From an uncultured Clostridia bacterium (GTDB taxonomy: Bacteria; Bacillota; Clostridia; Oscillospirales; Ruminococcaceae): DNA of 64,000 nt. The position numbers were made by a program, and so were the translations under genes. Shown here piece after piece: positions 7,592 to 16,186 of this stretch. The notes under the pieces are model-generated. The model was not told where the DNA came from and searched no databases. It saw only the letters and a program-made list of their open reading frames with translations. Numbering within the stretch: position 1 is the stretch's first letter; each line of letters starts with the position of its first letter. The DNA lies in NCBI GenBank assembly GCA_947629785.1, contig CANRFB010000002.1, forward strand, positions 1-64,000. Reading direction: 5' to 3'.

Positions 7592-7617
7592 TTTGTAAAT
7601 TTTATATAATTTACAAA
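7592..7617. promoter_or_regulatory. Palindromic operator candidate upstream of xylA
   Basis: TTTGTAAAT (7592-7600) and ATTTACAAA (7609-7617) form a perfect 9-bp inverted repeat around TTTATATA, just upstream of the xylA -35 box. The position fits an activator site or the distal half of a repression loop with 7501-7512. Confidence 0.5.
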
Positions 7618-7658
7618 AAACCAACGCCCTCCGCATATCCGCGGAAGGCGTCGGTTTT
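7615..7658 (-). terminator. Terminator of htrA
   Basis: A 15-base near-perfect stem (7621-7635 with 7641-7655, around CGCATATCCGCG) is followed on the minus strand by TTTTTT (7620-7615). It ends the HtrA transcript just before the xylA control region. A short T-run on the plus side makes it potentially bidirectional. Confidence 0.85.
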
Positions 7659-7696
7659 ACAAAGAAAGGAAGTATTGAAAGAAGGAAGTTGTCTTG

Positions 7697-9061
7697 TTAG
7701 TCTTCGACCGGCTCTATCGGAGTTTCGTCAAGAACTATTTCAATGTCGATATTGCCGTTATCTCTTGCAAGGGTAACAGTCATTGTTTCGCCGGGTTTAT
7801 GGCGGTTTTTAGCGGCTACAAGTCCATCCATACTGCTTATGTCCTTACCGTCAGCCGCAACTATAACGTCGCCCTCCTCAAGTCCTGCCGCCGCGGCGCA
7901 TGAATCCGCTTCAACGGAAACTACCATTATGCCTGTGTCAACGGGAAGATTATAGTAACGCTGTACTGCCGGAGTAATATCCGTTCCGGTAATACCTATC
8001 TTAGGTGTGGAAACATATCCCTTGTTCATAAGTTCGTCAAGTATTGGCATGGCATCGGTTATAGGAATTGCAAAACCAACGCTGTCAACATTTGCACCGC
8101 CGATTTTTGAAGATGTTATTCCCACAACTTCGCCCTTGCTGTTAAGAAGAGGACCGCCGGAGTTACCGTTATTGATAGCCGCATCGGTCTGGATAAGCGT
8201 CATGGTAGCAGTTCCGCCGTTTGAAAGTTCGGTGGTAAGCTCCTTTTCAAGTCCGGAAATCATTCCGCCGGAAGCCGAAAGTCCCAGTCCCAGAGGATAG
8301 CCGAGAGTAATTGCTCTTTCGCCCATGATAAGCTTGTCACTGTCGCCGATAACCGCAGGAATAAGTCCCTTTGCGTCTATTTTAAGAAGCGCAAGGTCCG
8401 TGTTTTCATCATAACCGATTATCTCCGCTTCATGTTCGGAATCGTCCGACATGGTAACGACTACCTTGTCCGCCTTGACGGTCTTTGACTCTACATTATA
8501 TCCGCCGTTGAAAAAGCTGAACGGATTTTCGTAAAAAGACTCCGCTCCGTTTGCGGAAACAAGTTCGTCATATGTGGTCTGGATAACGTGACAGTTGGTA
8601 ATGATATATCCGTCCGAGGAAAGCACTATTCCCGTAGCCGTACCCTGCTGTTCCGCCTCGGTGAAAGTCGAGGAAATGAACACTACCGACGGCGTGGCTT
8701 TCTTGATTATCTCCGAGTCGGTAAGTTCATCGCTGTCCTTGGAATCAATATTGAGAAGATTTCCCAGTGAAGTGTCCTCATCGCCGTCATTGTTCTGGGG
8801 GATAGCCGTTACGGTTTCTATGCGGCTCGAAGCTGCCTCTGTTTCGGAAACTTCTTCCGAAACGATCTGTTCGGTATCGCCATTCATTGAATTTGCAATA
8901 TATGAGCCTCCGAATCCTGCCGCTCCGCCTACCAGCGCCATGGAAAGAACCAGCGCCGCGGCTTTGGCGGCTTTCTTTCCGCCGTTGTTCTTGGGCGGCT
9001 CCGGCTCCGGAGTATAGCTTGCGGTGTAAGTATAGTTATTTTCATTATTGTTTTCGTACAT
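7697..9061 (-). CDS. htrA: HtrA/DegP-like membrane-anchored serine protease
   Basis: This 454-residue protein degrades or processes misfolded proteins outside the membrane. It has a short cytoplasmic N-terminus rich in Asn, Tyr and Pro, one membrane segment (about 29-54), an acidic linker, a trypsin-like domain (about 115-325) and one PDZ domain (about 350-445). The catalytic triad is visible: His in ITNCHVI (about 157), Asp in NTDLALLKID (about 222) and Ser in NNGNSGGPLLN (about 298). It is monocistronic, with its own promoter and terminator. HtrA genes of Firmicutes often respond to envelope stress; no regulator is adjacent here. Confidence 0.95.
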   Translation of the reverse strand: MYENNNENNYTYTASYTPEPEPPKNNGGKKAAKAAALVLSMALVGGAAGFGGSYIANSMNGDTEQIVSEEVSETEAASSRIETVTAIPQNNDGDEDTSLGNLLNIDSKDSDELTDSEIIKKATPSVVFISSTFTEAEQQGTATGIVLSSDGYIITNCHVIQTTYDELVSANGAESFYENPFSFFNGGYNVESKTVKADKVVVTMSDDSEHEAEIIGYDENTDLALLKIDAKGLIPAVIGDSDKLIMGERAITLGYPLGLGLSASGGMISGLEKELTTELSNGGTATMTLIQTDAAINNGNSGGPLLNSKGEVVGITSSKIGGANVDSVGFAIPITDAMPILDELMNKGYVSTPKIGITGTDITPAVQRYYNLPVDTGIMVVSVEADSCAAAAGLEEGDVIVAADGKDISSMDGLVAAKNRHKPGETMTVTLARDNGNIDIEIVLDETPIEPVED

Positions 9062-9125
9062 ATAAATTCCACCTTTTCGCGTCCGAATTATCGGATATGT
9101 TTTTTGTTTACATTTACATTGTAAT

Positions 9126-9156
9126 ATTATATTGTGTAAAATGTGTGAAATGTCAA
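9126..9156 (-). promoter_or_regulatory. htrA promoter
   Basis: TTGACA (9156-9151) is followed by TATAAT (9131-9126) at a wide 19-base spacing on the minus strand. The GTGAAATG/ACATTTTACAC sequence between the boxes may be part of a control site. Confidence 0.6.
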
Positions 9157-9232
9157 CGAAAGATATTTAAAATACTGTGTAATTAAAATCAACATTATTT
9201 TACCGTAACATCACCGGAAGCCGCCTGTTTTT

Positions 9233-10294
9233 TCACAAAACAGGTTTCCGACCGGTGATTTCCCCAACCTTTGCCGAAAGCTTTTCCGCGGCTTTGCGGT
9301 GGGTAACGAAGTTGGGGTGCTTTTCCGAACCTATGCCGTCCTCGGGCTTCTGAACGTCCAGTCTTAACGTACATACCCTGCTGTCGCCAAGTTCCCGCAC
9401 CGCGTTTTCAATGTTCGGGAACAGCTCGTCCCCCATCATTCCGAGAGTGCATATTATATACGAATCGGGATTTTTCGTTCTTATGTGCCCGATAAAGTCC
9501 TTATATGCCTTTTCAAAGCCCTGCAAGCGTTGGGGAATATCCTTTGTATAGGTCGCGTCGTTAGTTCCGAGGTTCACAACTATCACGTCGGGGCGGAATT
9601 TCTCAAACTCCCAAGGAATATGTTCCTCTATGCCTAAAGTTCCCTCAATGCCTATGTCGGAATAATCGTAAAGCATGGGCATTACCCAGCCATCATTGAT
9701 GTTGCCGTCACTTGTAGAACTGGAATAAACGCCGATACTTGTCCATGAAATCAGATTGAAGTCCGCGCCGAAGCGTCTCGCCGTAAGCGCTGCGAAATTT
9801 ATGCAGGGATTTTCCGTTTCCGTGCGGAAACCCTCCGTTTCGTCCTTGCCCTCAATACCGAAACCGCAGGTAATGCTGTCCCCCACAAATTCAATTTTCA
9901 TTCCCCGCGGCTCTGTTGGATAAATTTCCCCGTCCGCGGAAACGCTCCTTATCCCTATCTTATTAAAAGCCGACTCGGAAAGCTTTACTATGCGGATCTT
10001 TACCGTTTCCGCACTGTCGCTTTTGTAAATTTCATAATCCGCTGTCCCCGCTCCTACTGCGAAACGTTTCCGCGGCGTTTCCTCGTCATTTACAAAAACA
10101 GCCATATAGCCTTGGAATATAAATTTCCACGGCTCGTCAAGAACCCAATCCGTCCACAGTTCCATGGAAAGTTCCCTGCCCGTGAACATGAATTCCACTC
10201 CCGAACAGCTCCAGCTGAGATAGCGCGTATTGTCACGGAACAGCGTTCTGCCAAGAACGCGGACTGTTTTATCATCGGCAAAAAACTTTTTCAT
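9233..10294 (-). CDS. SGNH/GDSL hydrolase, carbohydrate esterase family 2-like
   Basis: This 353-residue protein matches the CE2 layout: an N-terminal jelly-roll domain (about 8-120, with YLSWSCSGVEFMFTGRELS) and a C-terminal SGNH esterase domain. The nucleophile Ser lies in EFVGDSITCGFGIEG (about 136-150), the oxyanion residues in VVNLGTNDA (about 230) and the catalytic His in SEKHPNFVTHRKAAEKL (about 325). CE2 enzymes remove acetyl groups from xylan and other plant polysaccharides. No signal peptide is seen, so it would act on imported oligosaccharides. It is last in a run starting at the ABC ATPase, 19 bases after the thioesterase gene. Confidence 0.82.
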   Translation of the reverse strand: MKKFFADDKTVRVLGRTLFRDNTRYLSWSCSGVEFMFTGRELSMELWTDWVLDEPWKFIFQGYMAVFVNDEETPRKRFAVGAGTADYEIYKSDSAETVKIRIVKLSESAFNKIGIRSVSADGEIYPTEPRGMKIEFVGDSITCGFGIEGKDETEGFRTETENPCINFAALTARRFGADFNLISWTSIGVYSSSTSDGNINDGWVMPMLYDYSDIGIEGTLGIEEHIPWEFEKFRPDVIVVNLGTNDATYTKDIPQRLQGFEKAYKDFIGHIRTKNPDSYIICTLGMMGDELFPNIENAVRELGDSRVCTLRLDVQKPEDGIGSEKHPNFVTHRKAAEKLSAKVGEITGRKPVL

Positions 10295-10313
10295 TGAAAT
10301 ACCCCTTTATATT

Positions 10314-10757
10314 TTATTCTGAAATTTCCCGTATATCCGCATTTACATAGTCGTTAAAAACCTTGTAAATTTCGGGAAAATCCCTTTTCACCCGCACGGG
10401 TTTAAGGTCAAGGTCGGTAAAGCAGTGCTTTGTTTCCCCCGTTGTGAGAAGCGTTCCGTCAGCCTTGTTTATAACTTCATATGAAACGGTCATTTTAAAA
10501 CCGTTATATTCGGTAATTTTCGGAATTATTATAACTCTTTCCCCGAACCGCGCAGGCGATTTGTATTCGCAGGACGCGCCCAGAACTATTATCATAATTC
10601 CCATATCTTCCATTTTGTCGTAGGAAAATCCCACCTGTTCGAGAAAATCCACTCTTGCGTCCTCAAACCAGCGTATGTAATTGGAGTGGTGAACTATCCC
10701 CATCTGGTCCGTTTCATAATAGCTTACCCTGTGTTCGTAAAGTTTTATCTTCTGCAT
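10314..10757 (-). CDS. Acyl-CoA thioesterase, YbgC/FadM hotdog family
   Basis: This 147-residue hotdog-fold protein has the family motif YYETDQMGIVHHSNYIRWFEDARVDFLE (split: YYETDQMGIVHHSNYIRWF then EDARVDFLE, about 13-40), with the catalytic Asp of the ETDQMG segment. It hydrolyses acyl-CoA thioesters; the natural substrate is unclear. The gene lies 14 bases after the PASTA-hydrolase gene and 19 before the CE2-like gene on the same strand. Confidence 0.85.
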   Translation of the reverse strand: MQKIKLYEHRVSYYETDQMGIVHHSNYIRWFEDARVDFLEQVGFSYDKMEDMGIMIIVLGASCEYKSPARFGERVIIIPKITEYNGFKMTVSYEVINKADGTLLTTGETKHCFTDLDLKPVRVKRDFPEIYKVFNDYVNADIREISE

Positions 10758-10771
10758 TTTATCATTTCCTT

Positions 10772-12130
10772 TTACTGAATATCTTCTTCCTCAATTTCGG
10801 GAACATCATCGTCATAATTTTCCTCGCCGTCAGTTCTGTTTTTGTAGAACACATCATCGTTATTTTCGTAAAGCGTTCTTAAAAGCCTATGCAGTTTATC
10901 GGTGGCTGAAACCGTTTCCCGAAAAGTTTCCGTATCCGCGGTATTTCCCTCGCCGCGTATATAAAATATAAGAATGTAGTCGTCTCCCTCGCCGCCCGAA
11001 ATAATTGCACAGTTCCCCATCGTGTAATAATTCTCCTGCGGGAGGAATCCGTACTTTTCCGCAACTTCCTTATCGGGAAGCTCGGAGGAAAACATATCAT
11101 AGTCGGCGTTTTTCATGCAGTCATACAGAAAGCTGCCGTTTTCGCTTTCATGGATAAAATTGTATATTTCCTTGAAATATATTGCCGTTTCCCTTGTGGT
11201 CATTCTGAACCAGTAATTGTCCTCCGTCATTCTCTGGGGAAGCCCCAGACTTTCGGCGTAATTGTTGAACTTTTCATAGCCGATGTAATTGTAAAGCATT
11301 TTGTAAGCGGTATTGTCGCTTTTCACAAGAGCCGCTTCTATGAGTTCCCGCAGAGTAAACTTTGTTCCCACGGGCTTGCCGCCGATAAGTTCCGAAGGGC
11401 TGTTGAGCATTTCCTCGGTCATTTCGTATTCCGCGTCAAGGTCCGCGGTCCCGTCAAGAATGCTTCTTGCGTAGATCGCTTTTATTATGCTTCCCGCCGA
11501 AAATCTTTCGTCCGCGTTGTATTCCAGACTGCAGCCCGTAAACGGGTCGTAATAAAGATACCCTGCGTCAACATCAAGAATGCTCATTATCGGCTCGATC
11601 TCATAGTAATTATCAAAAAACGCATCATCATAAAAGTCAAAGCCAAAGGAGGTAAGTTTAAGTTCATTATCGGGAATATAGCTTTCAAATTCCGCCGCCG
11701 CGTTTCCCGCGGGTTTAGTATCGTTTTCGGGAACGGCTTCCGGAACGGCGGGTTCTGCGGTAACGGCTTCGGTTTCCGCCGCGGGCGCGGAACTTTCCGC
11801 GCCGAGGCTGACAACGACTTCCGCTTCCGAACCCCGTATACACTCGCTTCCCGCTTCAATATTCTGTGAAATTACAGCGCCTGCGGGGTATTCGGCGGAA
11901 TATTCCCTGCCGCTTTCTTTTATAACTATAAGGTCTTTGTAATAATCCGCCGCTTCTTCATAGCTGTAACCGATAAGGTCGGGCATGAGAATTTTCTCTT
12001 CTTTTTTCTCCTGCCCGCCGCTGTCTTTTCCGAAAATGGTGTAATACCCAATTCCCCCCATAATAAGAAGCGAAACGAGAATGATTATTACGCTTATAAG
12101 CTTTTCATAAACTATCTCCGATTTTAACAT
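10772..12130 (-). CDS. PASTA domain fused to a class A beta-lactamase-like serine hydrolase
   Basis: This 452-residue protein has one N-terminal membrane segment (about 11-32), one PASTA domain (about 46-112, starting MPDLIGYSYEEAADYYKD), an Ala/Pro/Glu-rich linker (about 113-150) and a penicillin-recognising hydrolase-like domain (about 190-420). The SxxK motif is GSIIKAIYARSIL (about 222) and the SDN motif is VKSDNTAYKMLYNYIG (about 270). The usual KTG strand appears as ISGGEGDDYILIFYIRG, without the Lys. PASTA domains bind peptidoglycan fragments or penicillins, so a role in cell-wall metabolism or sensing at the outer face is likely; a true beta-lactamase is doubtful. Confidence 0.8.
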   Translation of the reverse strand: MLKSEIVYEKLISVIIILVSLLIMGGIGYYTIFGKDSGGQEKKEEKILMPDLIGYSYEEAADYYKDLIVIKESGREYSAEYPAGAVISQNIEAGSECIRGSEAEVVVSLGAESSAPAAETEAVTAEPAVPEAVPENDTKPAGNAAAEFESYIPDNELKLTSFGFDFYDDAFFDNYYEIEPIMSILDVDAGYLYYDPFTGCSLEYNADERFSAGSIIKAIYARSILDGTADLDAEYEMTEEMLNSPSELIGGKPVGTKFTLRELIEAALVKSDNTAYKMLYNYIGYEKFNNYAESLGLPQRMTEDNYWFRMTTRETAIYFKEIYNFIHESENGSFLYDCMKNADYDMFSSELPDKEVAEKYGFLPQENYYTMGNCAIISGGEGDDYILIFYIRGEGNTADTETFRETVSATDKLHRLLRTLYENNDDVFYKNRTDGEENYDDDVPEIEEEDIQ

Positions 12131-12154
12131 TCCGCAGACCCTCCATGCAGAAAA

Positions 12155-15100
12155 TTACTCTATTGCTTTTAACGATGTCGCCATATCTATTTTTTTCAGG
12201 CGGAAATACAGTGTAATGTTTACCAGAAGCGCAAATGCCAGCGTAAGCGCAGCCGCCGCCAAAAAGCAGTAAACGGGTATTCCCGGCGCGAACATCACCG
12301 CGTCCACTTCAGCCGTTTTTACAACGAATTTTTCAAGGAATATCCCCAGAACCAGTCCTGCCGCCGTTCCCATAAGGGTTGAGACCATGTTTTCCCTGTA
12401 AATATACGCCGCCACTTCGCCGTCATAGAATCCCAGAACTTTTATTGTGGCAAGTTCGCGGATACGCTCGTTTACATTGATGTTTGAAAGGTTGAACAGC
12501 ACCACGAACGCCAGCGCCCCCGCCGAAACGATTATTGCCACAACTATCAGCGAAAGACTGTCCACAAGGTCGCGGAACTTGTCTCCGCCGTCCTCCGAAT
12601 AGGTCACCGCCAGAACATCATCATTCTGCAAAAGCTTTTCCGAAAGTTCGTCCGAACGCTCCGTGTCGGTCATGTCAAGCAGGAACATATTCCCCGAAAA
12701 TCCGTCCATGCCGAGCTTGTTGTAAGTTTCTTTAGTCATGTATGCGTAATTGAAAGTGTAGTTCTCGCAGATGGCGTCTACTGCAACAGGAACGGCGCTT
12801 TCTCCGAAATATACCCTGTCATTCACCGAAACGCCTAAAAGCCGCGCTAACTTTTCGCCTATGATAACGCCGCCGCCAAGCGAAACGGGAGTTTTCCCCA
12901 CACGTTCATGCAGGTCTATGAAATCCCCGAAATTATCGTTAGTGTCGGGAACAAGCAGGTAAGTTTCGTAACTGTCGCCGTCAATGTTGCGAATGTCCTC
13001 GGTGATCTGCATTACAAGCTTGCTTTCGCTGACGATGCCCGAATCTTCACAGTCAGCGGAAACAGCTTCGTAATCGGCTTCTCCGTCGCTGTCGTCAACT
13101 GCGGCAATTGCATCATACCTGAAAATATCCCCATATTGACGGTCAACAATAGCGGTAATGGATTCCCGCAATCCGAATCCCGTCAGCAGAAGCGCAGTAC
13201 AGCCCGCAATTCCTATTACCGTCATAAGGAGCCTTGCCTTGTATCTGAAAAGGTTGCGGTAGGTGACTTTTGTGGTAAATTTAAGCCGTTTCCAGATAAA
13301 TCCTATACGCTCCAGAAGAATACGTTTTCCGTCCTTGGGCGGCTTGGGGCGCATAAGCTGTGCGGGACAGGAAACAAGTTCCTGCCTGCTTGCGTAAAGT
13401 GAGGAAAGCCCCGTGCAAAGGCACGCCGCAACGATACAGCCTATGGCGTAATCCCAGCGGAATTCCGAAATAAGATAGGGCTGGCTGTACATACTCTGAT
13501 AGCATACGAAAATTACCCGCGGCAGTGTGTTGAAACCTATCAGCAGCCCGATGAATCCTCCCGGTATGCTTGCCGCCATGGCGTAAAGTATATACTGGGA
13601 AATTATAGTAAATCTGCTGTAACCAAGGGCTTTGAGAGTGCCTATCTCGGTGCGCTGTTCCTCGACCATACGGGTCATTGTAGTCCAGCATACCAAAGCT
13701 GCAACAAGAATGAAGAATATTGGGAAAACCGCCGCTATGGCGTCAACGCGTTCGCAATCCTCGGCATAGTGGGAATAATATGGATTATATTCGCGGTCGA
13801 AAACATACCATTCCGCATCGTCCACCGCATCATGAGCTTCCTGCTCCGCATCGGCAATTTCCTGTTTTCCGTCGGAAATCTCCGCGCGGGCGTCCTCAAG
13901 TTCCGCTTTTCCGTCCGCAAGTTCCGCTTTTGCATCTTCAAGCTCAGCTTTTCCGTCGGCAATTTCCTGTTTTGCGTTTTCGATTTCCTGTCTGCCGCTT
14001 ATAAGTTCGGCTTCTGCGTTGTCAAGTTCGGTCTTTGCATTGTCAAGCTGAATTCTCGACTCCGCAAGGGTGTTTTCAAGTTCACGTGCCTGTGCGGAAA
14101 TTCCCGCCGCATATTGTGAAATTCCTTGTCCCGCCGCCGTTTTTGCAGCATCATCATATCCGACAGGAGTCATCATATAAGCCGTAAGAAGCTGTCTTAA
14201 AGTATCGTCCACGGTGAAAAGCCCGCCTGTTTCCAGCGCGGAAACAACTTCATTCACCGCATTTTCGTCCGTAACGGAACTGTTTCCGTAAGCGGAAACT
14301 ATCCCGTTCAGGTATTCCGCAAGACCGTCAAGGGCGGGAACGGCTTCAAGACCGTTATTATATTCCGTTTCGCCGTCCGCAAGTTCCTGTCTGCCGTCGG
14401 AAATCTCCTTTTCGGCGTCCGCAAGTTTCGCTTCGTTCTCGGCAATTTCCGCCTCGCCGTCTGCAATTTCCTTTTCGTGGTCGGCGATTTCCTTTTCACC
14501 GTCGGAAATTTCACGCTCGCCGTCCGCAAGTTCCTTTTCCGCGTCGGCAAGTTCGGCTTTGGCGTCGTTTATCTCCTCGTAAGCTTCGTCCAGAATTATG
14601 CCTTTCCTATGCTCTATCTGCGTTTCCGCAAGCTTTTCAAGAACTTTGGTATTCTTTTCCACGATGCTTTCGTATTCTTCGGTGTAAGGGTCAACGCCGT
14701 CGGCTTCCGCAAGGCTTATGTAAACGTCAGTGTAGATGTCGTAGGCAAAATTTTCCTCGGGAATAAGCAGCCAGCCGTTTATAACGCCGTTGCCTATGGA
14801 AGCGTTTCCCCGCTCGTAAGCTATGTAAACCGGAGATTTCGCCTTGCCCACAATTGTAAATTCGGTATTTGAAAGATAATCTGAAATTTCCCTGTCGTCG
14901 CCTGTTTTCAGGATTATCTTATCCCCCACATTGGGCGTGGACGCATTGAAGAAGCGTTCGTCCGCTATAATTTCATCGGGTGCTTCCGGAAGCCGTCCCT
15001 CCACAAGATAGGGCTTATTTATGCCGCTGTTCGGGTCGTAGGAATAAACTTTCAGAATTTTTCCGTCAAGTTCCCCGCCGTCCGCAACAAGTTCGGCGGA

Positions 15101-15367
15101 ATATCCCGCATATACTTCATCGGAATGGGCGGCATTTTCCGCGGCGGAAACGTCCTCATCATCAAATCCCAGTTCGGAAAGCAGGTGAATATCCGCCAGT
15201 CCCTGTTCGTCAAGGTACTGCGCGGAACTTTTTTTCATGTCCGAACCCGCCGCTTTCACGCCCGCAAAGAAGCCGCTTCCGATTGCAATAATTGCAAGTA
15301 TTGCCAGAAATCGGCTTTTTGTGTTTTTCAGACTGCGGACGGTGTTCAGGAATAGTCTTTTCTTCAT
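12155..15367 (-). CDS. FtsX-like ABC transporter permease with long extracellular coiled coil
   Basis: This 1070-residue protein has two FtsX-type permease units. One N-terminal membrane helix (about 18-38) is followed by a large extracellular region that contains two coiled coils of seven-residue repeats (about 262-340 and 430-520, units such as ELADGEK, EISDGKQ), then membrane segments about 545-665, about 725-745 and about 950-1060. The C-terminal permease signature includes NVNERIRELATIKVLGF. It pairs with the MacB-type ATPase 12 bases upstream. Such proteins transmit force or export lipids, peptides or lipoproteins rather than import nutrients. Substrate unknown. Confidence 0.88.
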   Translation of the reverse strand: MKKRLFLNTVRSLKNTKSRFLAILAIIAIGSGFFAGVKAAGSDMKKSSAQYLDEQGLADIHLLSELGFDDEDVSAAENAAHSDEVYAGYSAELVADGGELDGKILKVYSYDPNSGINKPYLVEGRLPEAPDEIIADERFFNASTPNVGDKIILKTGDDREISDYLSNTEFTIVGKAKSPVYIAYERGNASIGNGVINGWLLIPEENFAYDIYTDVYISLAEADGVDPYTEEYESIVEKNTKVLEKLAETQIEHRKGIILDEAYEEINDAKAELADAEKELADGEREISDGEKEIADHEKEIADGEAEIAENEAKLADAEKEISDGRQELADGETEYNNGLEAVPALDGLAEYLNGIVSAYGNSSVTDENAVNEVVSALETGGLFTVDDTLRQLLTAYMMTPVGYDDAAKTAAGQGISQYAAGISAQARELENTLAESRIQLDNAKTELDNAEAELISGRQEIENAKQEIADGKAELEDAKAELADGKAELEDARAEISDGKQEIADAEQEAHDAVDDAEWYVFDREYNPYYSHYAEDCERVDAIAAVFPIFFILVAALVCWTTMTRMVEEQRTEIGTLKALGYSRFTIISQYILYAMAASIPGGFIGLLIGFNTLPRVIFVCYQSMYSQPYLISEFRWDYAIGCIVAACLCTGLSSLYASRQELVSCPAQLMRPKPPKDGKRILLERIGFIWKRLKFTTKVTYRNLFRYKARLLMTVIGIAGCTALLLTGFGLRESITAIVDRQYGDIFRYDAIAAVDDSDGEADYEAVSADCEDSGIVSESKLVMQITEDIRNIDGDSYETYLLVPDTNDNFGDFIDLHERVGKTPVSLGGGVIIGEKLARLLGVSVNDRVYFGESAVPVAVDAICENYTFNYAYMTKETYNKLGMDGFSGNMFLLDMTDTERSDELSEKLLQNDDVLAVTYSEDGGDKFRDLVDSLSLIVVAIIVSAGALAFVVLFNLSNINVNERIRELATIKVLGFYDGEVAAYIYRENMVSTLMGTAAGLVLGIFLEKFVVKTAEVDAVMFAPGIPVYCFLAAAALTLAFALLVNITLYFRLKKIDMATSLKAIE
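13815..14050. repeat. Degenerate 21-bp coding repeats, second coiled coil
   Basis: About ten tandem imperfect 21-bp units within the permease gene encode seven-residue repeats (DGKAELE, DAKAELA, DGKQEIA). They make long shadow frames on the other strand and are a likely site of slippage. Confidence 0.65.
14375..14575. repeat. Degenerate 21-bp coding repeats, first coiled coil
   Basis: About nine tandem imperfect 21-bp units encode repeats of the type E-[IL]-[AS]-D-G-E-[KR]. Same gene and same type as 13815-14050. Confidence 0.65.
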
Positions 15368-15379
15368 GGGCTCACCTCG

Positions 15380-16081
15380 TTACCACTCGATGGTTTCCAC
15401 GGGAACGGGGTTTTCGTTCAGAGTGACCCGCGAGACTTTGCTGTTCTTGATTTTAATTACTCTGTCCGCCATGGGAGTTATTGCCTGATTGTGGGTTATG
15501 ACTACCACCGTCATGCCCTTTTCCCTACAGGTGTCCTGCAAAAGTTTCAGAATGGTCTTGCCTGTGTTGTAGTCAAGGGCGCCTGTAGGTTCATCACAAA
15601 GCAGCAGCTTGGGCGATTTTGCCAAAGCCCTTGCAATAGAAACTCTCTGCTGTTCGCCGCCCGAAAGCTGTGCGGGGAAGTTGTTTATCCTCTCGCCGAG
15701 ACCCACCTGCCTGAGAACTTCCTCCGCGTCCTCCGCATCGGAGCAAATTTCTGTTGCAAGTTCAACATTTTCCTTGGCGGTAAGGTTCTGCACAAGGTTG
15801 TAGAACTGGAAAACAAACCCTATATCCTGACGGCGGTATCTTGTCATTTCCTTTTTTGAATAGGCGGCAATATTCTTGCCGTCAACGAATATTTCCCCCT
15901 CGTCGCAGGTGTCCATACCGCCCAGCATATTCAGAACGGTGGTCTTTCCCGCGCCCGAAGCCCCCACGATAACGGCGAACTCGCCTTTTTCTATCTCAAA
16001 GCTGACGCCGTCCGAAGCCGCAATGGTGACTTCTCCCATTTTGTACCGTTTAAAGACATTTTTGAATTCAACAAAGCTCAT
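15380..16081 (-). CDS. ABC transporter ATP-binding protein (MacB/LolD type)
   Basis: This 233-residue ATPase has Walker [17 protein letters not shown] (about 37-52), the Q-loop [18 protein letters not shown] (about 92-109), the signature [19 protein letters not shown] (about 139-157), Walker [13 protein letters not shown] (about 160) and the switch His VVITHN. The sequence closely follows the LolD/MacB group that energises FtsX-like permeases, and the permease gene follows after 12 bases. It is the first gene of the operon running to 9233. Confidence 0.95.
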   Translation of the reverse strand: MSFVEFKNVFKRYKMGEVTIAASDGVSFEIEKGEFAVIVGASGAGKTTVLNMLGGMDTCDEGEIFVDGKNIAAYSKKEMTRYRRQDIGFVFQFYNLVQNLTAKENVELATEICSDAEDAEEVLRQVGLGERINNFPAQLSGGEQQRVSIARALAKSPKLLLCDEPTGALDYNTGKTILKLLQDTCREKGMTVVVITHNQAITPMADRVIKIKNSKVSRVTLNENPVPVETIEW

Positions 16082-16096
16082 TTGGGCAAAATATCC

Positions 16097-16141
16097 TTTC
16101 AGAAAAAATAATTATAATAATTATACCATACTTTTCTGAAA
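16097..16141 (-). promoter_or_regulatory. Promoter of the ABC/permease operon with inverted repeat
   Basis: On the minus strand an extended -10, TGGTATAAT (16128-16120), lies between perfect 10-bp inverted repeats TTTTCTGAAA (16132-16141) and TTTCAGAAAA (16097-16106). The distal arm overlaps the ribosome site (GAAAGGA). A good -35 box is not seen. The layout resembles the Asp23 promoter at 34708-34762. Confidence 0.55.
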
Positions 16142-16186
16142 AAGTGTATACATTTTTTATTATTTTTTGTGATAATCAGGTGAAAT

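Noticed and set aside
11150-11869. 239-residue plus-strand frame in the PASTA-hydrolase gene
   Set aside because: Antisense shadow; Arg/Phe/Val-rich composition without a start site.
13720-14550. Tandem repeat-like frames on both strands in the permease gene
   Set aside because: They arise from the 21-bp coding repeats of the coiled coil, not from separate genes or a CRISPR array.
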